A DNA stretch of 5,938 nucleotides. Origin: Candidatus Methanomethylophilaceae archaeon (lineage in GTDB: Archaea; Thermoplasmatota; Thermoplasmata; Methanomassiliicoccales; Methanomethylophilaceae). Below, piece by piece: positions 1-5,516 of this stretch; positions within the stretch are counted from its first letter, which is position 1, and the number at the start of each line of letters is the position of its first letter. The position numbers and the translations under genes are program-made. The notes under the pieces were generated by a model. The model saw only the letters and a program-made list of their open reading frames with translations, did not search any database and was not told the origin of the DNA. The stretch lies in contig JAFZXW010000098.1 in NCBI GenBank assembly GCA_017616575.1, forward strand, positions 1-5,938, given 5' to 3'.

Positions 1-2
1 GC

Positions 3-98
3 ATTGTCCTCGGGGAGTCCGGATATGACCCTTGCGAATACCGGGACGAACTCCGCGCCACCGTGGAAAGAATCGTCGATTTCCTGAATCCGGACTGA
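3..98 (+). CDS. Unrecognised protein, 3' end only (31 codons)
   Basis: The frame is open from the window edge to a TGA at 96-98. The tail begins IVLGESGYDPCEYRD and ends VDFLNPD. Its alternation of charged and hydrophobic residues suggests a C-terminal amphipathic helix (about residues 14-29 of the visible part), and codon use is GC-rich like the other genes here. I do not recognise the family. In particular the tail lacks the conserved tyrosine context expected at the end of a tyrosine recombinase, so it gives no support for an integrase. Because it lies left of the tRNA-Thr fragment at 567-611, it may be the last gene of an integrated element. The gene body is outside the window, so start, length and function are unknown. 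Confidence 0.55.
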   Translation: MVLGESGYDPCEYRDELRATVERIVDFLNPD

Positions 99-566
99 GG
101 CGGTGGCGCCGCGCTCCAGCAAAGCCGAATAGGGCCCGACGTCGTGCAAGCGATTGCAAGCGGGCTGGGGAGGAGGATGCCCGGGCGAGAGCGCTTCCCA
201 CATGGAAGTCGCCCTACATCCTGCCCAGCCTCGGCAGCCGGAGCCTCCAGCTGATTCCGATCATGAATGGCAGCGAAGCGGAATTTCAGAACGACAGAAA
301 CGGCCGGACAGGACACGAAGAATTAAAGGCCTGGGGACACGCCATAAGGCGGATTTCCACCAACGTATCATTTCATATTGACTGGAAATATGCGGACGCG
401 CCGTTGGAAAATCTTCCCCCGAAAAATCACTTTTTTCCGATCTTTTTCCAAGAATGATCTGAATGATGTATCATGTATGCGAACAAATAGGAAGATTATT
501 AACGTTTATGGAAGATGAAAACAATGATTTGTGACGATTGGTAAGAAACAGAAGAACGCAGCGATT
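99..566. other. Gene-poor stretch, likely right end of an integrated element
   Basis: I see no convincing gene here. The open frames begin in GC-rich sequence, lack ribosome binding sites and do not resemble known proteins. The left two thirds are GC-rich. From about 400 on, the DNA turns AT-rich, with T runs at 431-436 and 442-447 that could stop archaeal transcription, including a GAAAAA/TTTTTC inverted pair (421-426 with 432-437). An 8-base direct repeat TGCAAGCG occurs at 145-152 and 155-162, ten bases apart. The stretch ends exactly where similarity to a tRNA gene begins at 567, so I read it as element DNA next to its attachment site. Confidence 0.4.
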
Positions 567-611
567 CTTGTAATCAGCAGGTCGGGGATTCGAATTCCTC
601 AAGTGGCTCCA
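567..611 (+). pseudogene. 3' fragment of tRNA-Thr(UGU), probable attachment site scar
   Basis: These 45 bases fit tRNA positions 32-76 without a gap: anticodon loop CTTGTAA (567-573, anticodon TGT), 3' anticodon stem TCAGC, variable loop AGGTC, T arm GGGGA-TTCGAAT-TCCTC (584-600, five pairs including one G-U), 3' acceptor strand AAGTGGC (601-607), discriminator T, and encoded CCA (609-611). A complete gene would need GCTGA just upstream and GCCACTT at the 5' end. Bases 562-566 read CGATT instead, and GCCACTT does not occur anywhere to the left. The fragment therefore cannot be a working tRNA. Archaeal integrases commonly recombine within the anticodon loop and leave such a 3' copy at the far end of the element; the intact tRNA-Thr would lie to the left, outside the window. 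Confidence 0.8.
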
Positions 612-615
612 TCTT

Positions 616-635
616 TCTTTATATGCTCTTTATAT
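616..635 (+). repeat. Tandem TCTTTATAT pair just after the tRNA fragment
   Basis: TCTTTATAT occurs at 616-624 and again at 627-635, one helical turn (11 bases) apart. Each copy contains a good archaeal TATA-box core (TTTATAT), which on the other strand reads ATATAAAG. The T-rich tract directly after the CCA would also suit a tRNA terminator or 3' trailer. I cannot tell from the sequence whether it is a tandem promoter or the old terminator of the tRNA gene; no convincing gene starts about 25 bases downstream on either strand. Confidence 0.4.
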
Positions 636-724
636 ACTCGAACTCCCCGCCAGGGTCTAGTCCATGTCCCCGTGCGCGTCCCCCTCTGCGGCGTCTGCAG
701 CATTGTGCAAGAAAGAGCCTCCGG

Positions 725-740
725 GCATGGATTTCCATGC
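725..740 (-). terminator. Perfect 7-bp inverted repeat, possible terminator hairpin
   Basis: GCATGGA (725-731) and TCCATGC (734-740) are perfect reverse complements with two bases between them. The repeat lies 46 bases beyond the stop codon of the minus-strand nucleotidase gene, and on that strand a pyrimidine-rich stretch (CTCTTTCTT) follows about 9 bases later. A transcript end is plausible. A dyad binding site is the alternative, because a two-base loop is too tight for RNA unless the stem opens slightly. Confidence 0.3.
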
Positions 741-785
741 AAGGCCGCCTATACATGCGTTCCTAGCAAACTTGGGCTGCGGAAA

Positions 786-2297
786 TCATATAGGAGTCTG
801 CCTGCCCATCTCGATCGACGCCGCCGTCACCGTGCCCAAGCACCCCAGGTATTCAGCCAACGCGACCGCCTCGTCCCCGACCGGCTCTGACTCGTATCCT
901 GCGAAGGCGGGATTCCGGTCCCCTCCAGTTGATACATAATCCGTAGTGCAAAAAGTGAAAACGGAATCGGCCTCCACCTCCTTCCCGTCCACGCATATGG
1001 ATACTACCCTCGACCCGGGTTCCGCGCCGGGATCGTAAGTGACGGTCATGCCGGACATCTGCAGCAGGCCCCCTCCGAGAGTGTCCAGATTGACGTAGGC
1101 CCTTTCCAAGGCCTCGTAAAGGCTCCTCCCCTCGACCCGCAGCTTGACCAAGGAATTGAAGTAGGGAAGCACCGAGTACACATCGTCGAAGGTGACCTCT
1201 CCGGCTTCAACGCTGCTGCGGATTCCCCCGGCGTTGACCAGGGCCAGGTCAGTTCCCCCGTACCAGCGGAAGGCGTCCGCAATCAGGTCCCCGAGGTTCG
1301 TCTCCCCCGTGCGAATGTCGATCCTGTCGCCGTTCAGGCGCACCTCGGTGGACGCCACCTCCGCCCCCAGGATCCACGAGACCTCCTCGTCGACCCTCTC
1401 CATCGCCTCCGCCACGTCTGCGTCATACAAAGGCTCCCCGCGGTAGAGCGCGGCGTCTATCCCGTCCCTGGTCACGGTCACCACCCCGAACGCCTCGCAA
1501 TAGCTGCCGGCGCTGGCTATCACGGTCCCGCTCTGGATGAGCTCGGTCCCGTCCAAAGCCTCCCCGTGCTCCATCATGGTGTGGCTGTGGCCGTCTATGA
1601 ACAGGTCTATGCCTGGCACCTTGCCGCAGACCTCGTCGGATGTCATGGTCCCGTGCTCCACCCCCAAGTGCCCTATGGCGACAACCATGTCGACGCCCAT
1701 CCCGCGGAGCAGCGGCACCATCCTGGCGGCGGCCTCCACGGGGTCGGTTATCACGGCTCCGCCCATGTATCCCGTCTTGACGGACGTCATGGTCTTTTGC
1801 GTCAGGAGGCCGAAGAAGCCGATCTTCACGCCGCCCTTCTCCAGGACGAGGTATTCCGGGAACACGCTGACCCCGTCCGCGTACGTCAGGTTGGAACATA
1901 TGATCGAATAATTCAGCTCCGGCGTCCTCTCCAGCAGCAGCGAGAGGGAGTAGTCGAACTCGTGGTTGCCGGGAACCCCCACGTCGTACCCCACCGCGTT
2001 CATGACCTCGACGGCGGACCTGCCCTGGGTGACCGCCCCGTAAGAAGTCCCTTGGAGGAAGTCCCCGGCGTCGACCATGAACACGGTCTCCCCGGCAGCG
2101 ACCTTAGAATCTTTCAGCGCTTTCAGGGTCGATATGCCGAGGCCGTCGGAAAAACTGCAATGGATGTCGTTCGAATGGAGTATGACGAAGGACGCATCCC
2201 CCTCTTCGTCGTCGGAGCCACCTTGCGAAACGCATGTGAATGCCAGAATCAACGCGATTACAGCGACGACTATCAGGACGAGACTCGAAGAGCGCAC
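786..2297 (-). CDS. Extracytoplasmic 5'-nucleotidase / UDP-sugar hydrolase family protein
   Basis: This 503-residue protein has the full architecture of the UshA/5'-nucleotidase family, which removes phosphate from nucleotides or splits UDP-sugars outside the cell. Residues 6-20 form a hydrophobic signal or anchor helix, followed by an acidic linker (28-34). The metallophosphatase domain shows SNDIH (D44, H46), DAGDFLQG (D79), GNHEFD (N111, H112), IGHLG (H210) and DGHSH (H237, H239), the expected two-metal ligands and catalytic His. The C-terminal substrate domain shows NLGDLIADAF, NAGGIRSS and TTDYVSTGGDR. C22 follows the helix, but AFT before it is a poor lipobox, so I favour a membrane anchor. 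The start is GTG (2295-2297), with an in-frame TAG 6 bases upstream and no clear ribosome site; a weak TATA-like box at 2321-2330 would allow a nearly leaderless transcript. Substrate choice cannot be read from sequence. The gene stands alone. Confidence 0.92.
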   Translation of the reverse strand: MRSSSLVLIVVAVIALILAFTCVSQGGSDDEEGDASFVILHSNDIHCSFSDGLGISTLKALKDSKVAAGETVFMVDAGDFLQGTSYGAVTQGRSAVEVMNAVGYDVGVPGNHEFDYSLSLLLERTPELNYSIICSNLTYADGVSVFPEYLVLEKGGVKIGFFGLLTQKTMTSVKTGYMGGAVITDPVEAAARMVPLLRGMGVDMVVAIGHLGVEHGTMTSDEVCGKVPGIDLFIDGHSHTMMEHGEALDGTELIQSGTVIASAGSYCEAFGVVTVTRDGIDAALYRGEPLYDADVAEAMERVDEEVSWILGAEVASTEVRLNGDRIDIRTGETNLGDLIADAFRWYGGTDLALVNAGGIRSSVEAGEVTFDDVYSVLPYFNSLVKLRVEGRSLYEALERAYVNLDTLGGGLLQMSGMTVTYDPGAEPGSRVVSICVDGKEVEADSVFTFCTTDYVSTGGDRNPAFAGYESEPVGDEAVALAEYLGCLGTVTAASIEMGRQTPI

Positions 2298-2522
2298 GGC
2301 TAACTACTGTCTGCTTGACGGATAATAGTTACTGACGGATTGGGACGGCCTCGGCCGAGCCTCCGTTGAAAGGCCTGCCCTACGGACACCACAAACGCAA
2401 ACAGACAATCTATGTGCATGATGGAAGGTACCATGCAGACTCATTCTCCAAAAACTCGATAACAAAGACGGCTGCCTCTGTTAAAGCAACCGTTTGATAT
2501 CGAACATGCCCCTTATAGTTAA
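2298..2522. other. Intergenic stretch without a recognisable gene
   Basis: Apart from the possible minus-strand promoter at 2321-2330, I see no gene. There is a perfect 10-base palindrome CTCGGCCGAG at 2350-2359 and an inverted pair TGCATG (2415-2420) / CATGCA (2432-2437) with an 11-base loop. GCCTCCGTTG at 2359-2368 recurs at 2735-2744. None of these has an obvious function. Confidence 0.35.
2321..2330 (-). promoter_or_regulatory. Weak TATA-like box for the nucleotidase gene
   Basis: On the minus strand this reads AACTATTATC, centred about 29 bases before the GTG start. This is the spacing expected if transcription begins at or just before the start codon. The match to the archaeal TATA consensus is only partial, but there is no ribosome binding site upstream of the GTG, which makes a near-leaderless message reasonable. 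Confidence 0.3.
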
Positions 2523-2531
2523 TTTAATATA
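2523..2531 (+). promoter_or_regulatory. TATA box of the small-ORF unit
   Basis: TTTAATATA lies in the most AT-rich part of the window (about 2515-2568), which otherwise has GC-rich surroundings. It matches archaeal box A well. A transcript would be expected to start near 2551-2555, giving a leader of about 30 bases that contains the GGGGAGG ribosome site at 2568-2574 before the ATG at 2586. Confidence 0.5.
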
Positions 2532-2585
2532 TTACATACTTTTTTATTATTCGTAATACTAAATACAGGGGAGGATGAATCTGAA

Positions 2586-2705
2586 ATGGCCAACGCTTCG
2601 ATAACCGTTCTTAAAATGGCAAGCGATTACACGAATGCAGGTACATCGACATCGATCAACGGCAAGACTCCCTTCGATTGCACAGGGGCTGGCACCGCCC
2701 GATGA
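2586..2705 (+). CDS. Possible 39-residue small protein of unknown function
   Basis: An ATG at 2586 opens 39 codons ending at TGA (2703-2705). The product begins MANASITVLKMASDYTNAG and ends FDCTGAGTAR. It is rich in Thr, Ser, Ala and Gly, has a single Cys near the C-terminus, and lacks a signal peptide or membrane segment. Support comes from its surroundings: a good TATA box at 2523-2531, GGGGAGG 11 bases before the ATG, and a strong hairpin 45 bases after the stop. I do not recognise the family. The Ser/Thr/Gly-rich composition could also mark the N-terminal remnant of a longer extracellular or viral structural protein. It overlaps by ATGA a second open frame (2702-2839), which could be the rest of such a gene after a frameshift. 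The unit could instead be a non-coding RNA. Confidence 0.4.
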   Translation: MANASITVLKMASDYTNAGTSTSINGKTPFDCTGAGTAR

Positions 2706-2713
2706 ACGAGCGA

Positions 2714-2730
2714 GCCAGAATTGTTCTGGC
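2714..2730 (+). repeat. Perfect 7-bp hairpin GCCAGAA-TTG-TTCTGGC
   Basis: The arms 2714-2720 and 2724-2730 pair perfectly around a TTG loop. The hairpin begins 8 bases after the small-ORF stop and 20 bases before the stronger hairpin at 2750-2765. It could be part of a structured 3' untranslated region or of a small RNA. Confidence 0.45.
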
Positions 2731-2749
2731 AGAAGCCTCCGTTGTTCAT

Positions 2750-2765
2750 GGGGCCTTCGGGCCCC
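2750..2765 (+). terminator. GGGGCC-TTCG-GGCCCC hairpin, probable terminator
   Basis: Six G-C pairs close a TTCG loop. A modest T-containing tail follows (TCTCAAATTCTAATACTT), without a long T run. The position, 45 bases after the stop of the small ORF, suits a transcript end or a stable 3' structure. Archaeal termination often relies on T runs alone, so an RNA-stability role is also possible. Confidence 0.45.
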
Positions 2766-2794
2766 TCTCAAATTCTAATACTTCCTTGATGGCC

Positions 2795-2811
2795 CGTTCC
2801 GTTTCGGAACG
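2795..2811. repeat. Perfect 7-bp inverted repeat CGTTCCG-TTT-CGGAACG
   Basis: The arms 2795-2801 and 2805-2811 are perfectly complementary around TTT. It is the third perfect hairpin within about 100 bases and belongs to no recognisable gene. Confidence 0.4.
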
Positions 2812-2840
2812 ATGCTCGCGATTATCTTGCGTTGATTAAT

Positions 2841-2863
2841 AACGGTCTTCCAATAAAACCGTT
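2841..2863. repeat. Inverted pair AACGGT / ACCGTT with 11-base loop
   Basis: AACGGT at 2841-2846 and ACCGTT at 2858-2863 are reverse complements. The loop is AT-rich. This could be a further stem of a structured RNA, or chance. Confidence 0.25.
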
Positions 2864-2993
2864 CGATTTCCTTCCGACATCTATACGACAGCAACCCGTC
2901 AAATAATTCCCCGATTCGGTTGAGGCCCATATATGCAACAATCAAGACGATTCTAGCCGTTTTTCATTGAATTCGGTCCCTTTTCCCCACGCC

Positions 2994-3001
2994 TTTATAA
3001 A
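2994..3001 (+). promoter_or_regulatory. TATA box TTTATAAA for a leaderless transcript
   Basis: A consensus-quality box A, TTTATAAA, is centred about 26 bases before the ATG at 3024. That is the normal distance from box A to the transcription start, so the message should begin at or within a base or two of the ATG. No purine-rich ribosome site lies between them, which agrees with leaderless translation. Confidence 0.6.
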
Positions 3002-3023
3002 CCGTCCGACGAATCCACGCCTC

Positions 3024-3365
3024 ATGACCGAGACATACTTCAACGGGCCGCTTACGATATGCTCCGGAAGCCAGTACAGGATAAGGCTGGAAGGCAAGCT
3101 TAGGAAGCTTTTAGGCGAGGACGTGTTGATCGGGCCCCTGGACGTCCCGATCCGGAAGTGCGTCGAGAACGGATCGATCGACGCGAGTACAGGGGAGACG
3201 CTCATCCGCATTTCTAAATTCTGCGACACCGCATACACTCTCCCCGAGCACGAGCCGCCTTCCCAAGAGACCATCAAGTCCTGGTCCGACGTCATTGAAT
3301 CGCTTCGAAGCCGCTCTCGCTTCCTTAGACATTCGGATCCTGCCGCCGTCAGTGCTTCGTGGTGA
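3024..3365 (+). CDS. Hypothetical protein, 113 residues, probably leaderless
   Basis: I do not recognise this protein. It starts MTETYFNGPLTICSGSQYR, is soluble in character with no signal or membrane segment, and has three cysteines (13, 46, 67) with no paired metal motif. Residues 17-45 contain a basic stretch followed by a hydrophobic strand-like segment. Residues 80-101 look helical, and the tail is Arg- and Ser-rich. An upstream TTG at 2967 would extend the frame, but the extension runs through the TATA box at 2994-3001, so the ATG at 3024 is the better start. The 3' end overlaps by 17 bases (3349-3365) the end of the convergent gene on the minus strand, so the two transcripts are antisense to each other there. 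Function unknown. Confidence 0.65.
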   Translation: MTETYFNGPLTICSGSQYRIRLEGKLRKLLGEDVLIGPLDVPIRKCVENGSIDASTGETLIRISKFCDTAYTLPEHEPPSQETIKSWSDVIESLRSRSRFLRHSDPAAVSASW

Positions 3366-4287
3366 CCTCGAGCTCGATGGCGAAGAACCCGTTGCCGATG
3401 GCGTAGGGGAGCTCCTTGCCGTCTTCCGCCGTGAACGTCTCGCCGTCGTCGAAGACGAACGACATGGACTTCTTCGAAATCTTGGGGAAGCCGCTGTCGG
3501 GAAGCCCGGACCATGCCAGCATGCCGCAGCGCTCTATGACCGACTTTATCTTTGACATGGTCTCCGCGTCCACCGGCTTCTCGCTCTCGTAGACCGTGGG
3601 GCCGTCGAAACGCATGGACTTCCTGTTGGTGCCGGTCCCGTCCGCGTTGAACGCCAGGATGGCCTTGGTGAACCCTCCGTTGTCGCGCTCCTCCAGGAAG
3701 CGGATCTCCTTGAGCCCGGACAGATCTTTGAGCGCGACCCTCTCCTCCCCCATGAACGATTCGAACAGGTCGGCCATCCTCACGCAGGTGTCATAGGCGA
3801 TGATCGGCGACTGGTTGTTCGAGAAGCTTATGCTCTCGCCGCTCGCGTATTTTATGAAGACCCTCCCGCCGAAGTCCTCCGGCAGGCCGTGGGTGGTCGA
3901 ATGGCATCCATTGCTCCTCGCCAGGTCGGCCTCGTCTACCAGCCTCACCAGGTCCGGGAGGACGTCCCTCTTGACCAAGGCCCACGAGGACTTCGCGGGA
4001 CCCCTGCATTCCGTGGACTTCGACAGGTAGACGAAGGAGCCCTTGTCCGCATACGCGGCATACGCGGATATGTACCACAGCCTGGAGCTGGAATCCTTGT
4101 CCGGAGGGAGCACTAGAGTGAACAAGGAAGTGCCTGCCTCGAAGAGCGTCATGTCCTTCGAGACTATCTCTTTGGGAGCCTTCTGGTCACGGTAGGAGTC
4201 GGTGCCCCCGCAGACGGGCGGGCCCGACTCGAAATACCTCTTCAAATCTTTGCCGTCGATCTTCTCGTCGCTGTTTTTGCCGAACAT
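3349..4287 (-). CDS. Hypothetical cytoplasmic protein with two related halves
   Basis: This 312-residue protein has no signal peptide, membrane helix or recognised catalytic motif, and I cannot name its family. Two parts look alike. Residues about 39-165 and 193-305 each contain a KEI-start strand region, an aliphatic segment leading to a P- or N-A-D turn, then a helix ending in a GLP or LPDSG turn, and a strand followed by SGES or DDGE (149-152, 280-283). This suggests an old duplication of a mixed alpha/beta domain of about 110-125 residues. Cysteines are scattered (26, 94, 128, 168, 254). The ATG start has GAGG about 6 bases upstream (minus strand) and a TATA-like box at 4319-4326. The gene converges with, and overlaps by 17 bases, the gene at 3024-3365, and is divergent from the transporter at 4626. 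Confidence 0.75.
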   Translation of the reverse strand: MFGKNSDEKIDGKDLKRYFESGPPVCGGTDSYRDQKAPKEIVSKDMTLFEAGTSLFTLVLPPDKDSSSRLWYISAYAAYADKGSFVYLSKSTECRGPAKSSWALVKRDVLPDLVRLVDEADLARSNGCHSTTHGLPEDFGGRVFIKYASGESISFSNNQSPIIAYDTCVRMADLFESFMGEERVALKDLSGLKEIRFLEERDNGGFTKAILAFNADGTGTNRKSMRFDGPTVYESEKPVDAETMSKIKSVIERCGMLAWSGLPDSGFPKISKKSMSFVFDDGETFTAEDGKELPYAIGNGFFAIELEVTTKH

Positions 4288-4615
4288 AGGCCCTCGCGCA
4301 CGGAATCGTCTGGTACAGCAATATTCTTTCCGCCGTTTCCTGTCCTAATCGGAAAAAGCGTAGGGCCTTGAAGCCTTCGAAACCCGAAATGATATGCGAA
4401 GGCGGGCGCCGGTAAACATCCCGTGAACCCATACTCGTAGACACCTTTGTTCTTAGGAGCCCCTCCACGCCTACTACCAGGTTCGTCATGAAAGCACCCT
4501 CGCATGTATGAGATCGAAAGGGCGTCTGCCTGAAAACATGACAATCATCATAATCGGCCACGTCATCAACGCCACGCAAAAGCACGCTGACATGACCGAG
4601 GCGATGCCCCTCGCA
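4288..4615. other. Divergent intergenic region between hypothetical gene and transporter
   Basis: These 328 bases separate two divergent starts. On the minus side a TATA-like box is visible at 4319-4326. On the plus side no strong TATA box stands out; an AT-rich patch near 4547-4555 (ATCATAATC) is the best candidate. An open frame starting ATGACAATCATCATAATC at 4538 runs into the transporter in another frame and has no ribosome site, so I do not call it a gene. Confidence 0.4.
4319..4326 (-). promoter_or_regulatory. Probable TATA box for the 312-residue protein gene
   Basis: On the minus strand the sequence reads CGGAAAGAATATTG. The purine-rich CGGAAAG resembles an archaeal BRE and GAATATTG a TATA box. 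It is centred about 35 bases before the ATG, leaving a short leader that includes GAGG as ribosome site. Confidence 0.4.
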
Positions 4616-4620
4616 GGTGG
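4616..4620 (+). promoter_or_regulatory. Ribosome binding site GGTGG that fixes the transporter start
   Basis: GGTGG lies 5 bases before the ATG at 4626 and matches the archaeal anti-Shine-Dalgarno. The alternative GTG start at 4617 lies inside this site, so the ATG is the better start. Confidence 0.6.
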
Positions 4621-4625
4621 ATGGA

Positions 4626-5516
4626 ATGTGGTTGATTCTTGCGGCATGCTCGGCGGCGTTCGCCGGCCTGACGTCGATACTGGCCAAATGCGGCCTACAG
4701 AAGGTGGATTCCACCGTGGCCACGGCGCTCCGCACGGCGGTGGTGGTCGTGTTCTCCTGGGCGATAGTGGCCATCGGCGGATCGTATACGCAGCTGCCCT
4801 CGATGAGCTTGGAGTCTTGGGGCCTCTTGACGCTATCCGGCCTGATGACGGGGGCGTCCTGGCTATGCTACTTCAAGGCGCTCCAGATGGGCGACGTCAA
4901 CAAGGTCGTCCCGGTGGACAAGTCCAGCACTGTCATGGGCATAGCCTTGGCGATAATCCTCCTCGGCGAATCCGTATCCGCCATAGGAGCCGCGGGAGCC
5001 GCCCTCATCTTCGTAGGGACGATGCTGATGATAGAGAAGAAGGACGTGAAGGAGATTAAGACCGAACGGCACGGATGGCTCCTCTTCGCACTCGGATCGG
5101 CGGTGTTCGCGGCCCTCACCTCGATCGTCGGAAAGGTCGGAATGGAGGGGATAGACTCCAACCTCGGGACGGCGGTGAGAACCGTGGTTGTCTTGGCGAT
5201 GTCCTGGGCGATGGTCTTCGTGGCCGGGAAGCGGGGGGCCGTCCGCGGGATAGACCGCAGGGACGCTACATTCCTGATCCTCTCCGGACTGGCGACCGGG
5301 GCTTCCTGGCTATTCTTCTTCGGCGCGTTGCAGACCGGCCCCGCCAGCATCGTGGTCCCCATAGACAAGCTAAGCATACTGGTCACGGTGGCGTTCTCCT
5401 TCCTGGTACTCAAAGAGGAATTATCCAAGCGGGGCGCCGTTGGTCTGGCAGGGATTGTCGTCGGCACATTGCTGCTGCTCGTGCGATATAGGAACGAGAA
5501 TGGAGAAACGTACTAG
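4626..5516 (+). CDS. EamA/DMT-family transporter
   Basis: The 296-residue product is a membrane protein of the drug/metabolite transporter superfamily with two EamA halves, ten predicted helices and the usual length for the family. Half 1 covers about residues 1-136 and half 2 about 149-288, joined by a charged loop (137-148, rich in K, E and D). The halves are strikingly alike: LTSILAKCGL (15-24) against LTSIVGKVGM (164-173), SWAIV against SWAMV, and LSGLMTGASWL (70-80) against LSGLATGASWL. Each half has a VVPVDK/VVPIDK motif and a glutamate-containing GES or KEE segment before its last helix, as in EamA proteins. Such carriers move small metabolites; the substrate cannot be read. The ATG at 4626 is preferred over the GTG at 4617, which sits inside the ribosome site. 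It ends in TAG. No clear terminator follows, and no partner gene is adjacent. Confidence 0.9.
   Translation: MWLILAACSAAFAGLTSILAKCGLQKVDSTVATALRTAVVVVFSWAIVAIGGSYTQLPSMSLESWGLLTLSGLMTGASWLCYFKALQMGDVNKVVPVDKSSTVMGIALAIILLGESVSAIGAAGAALIFVGTMLMIEKKDVKEIKTERHGWLLFALGSAVFAALTSIVGKVGMEGIDSNLGTAVRTVVVLAMSWAMVFVAGKRGAVRGIDRRDATFLILSGLATGASWLFFFGALQTGPASIVVPIDKLSILVTVAFSFLVLKEELSKRGAVGLAGIVVGTLLLLVRYRNENGETY

Noticed and set aside
32..457. 141-codon open frame on the plus strand
   Set aside because: It starts inside the end of the partial gene at 3-98 in another frame, is Arg-rich at the start as expected for out-of-frame GC-rich DNA, and has no ribosome site.
250..611. A complete tRNA-Thr with an intron, using GCTGA at 250-254 as the 5' anticodon stem
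   Set aside because: No D arm or GCCACTT acceptor strand precedes it, and the intron would sit at an unusual place with no bulge-helix-bulge visible. A 3' fragment is simpler.
531..939. Open frames on the plus strand after the tRNA fragment
   Set aside because: One runs through the tRNA fragment; both run antisense into the nucleotidase gene and lack ribosome sites.
1566..2303. 245-codon plus-strand frame
   Set aside because: It is antisense to the nucleotidase gene, which carries complete family motifs; the His/Val/Gly-rich translation is typical of a shadow frame.
2967..3023. Upstream TTG start for the 113-residue gene
   Set aside because: The added part would be translated through a consensus TATA box; the ATG at 3024 fits a leaderless start.
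4187..4774. 195-codon minus-strand frame over the divergent intergenic region
   Set aside because: It overlaps both neighbouring genes out of frame and shows no family features.
4508..5059. Plus-strand frame beginning before the transporter
   Set aside because: Its main part lies in another frame of the transporter, and the early part has no ribosome binding site.
4868..5467. 199-codon minus-strand frame
   Set aside because: It is antisense to the transporter; long open antisense frames are common opposite hydrophobic GC-rich genes.
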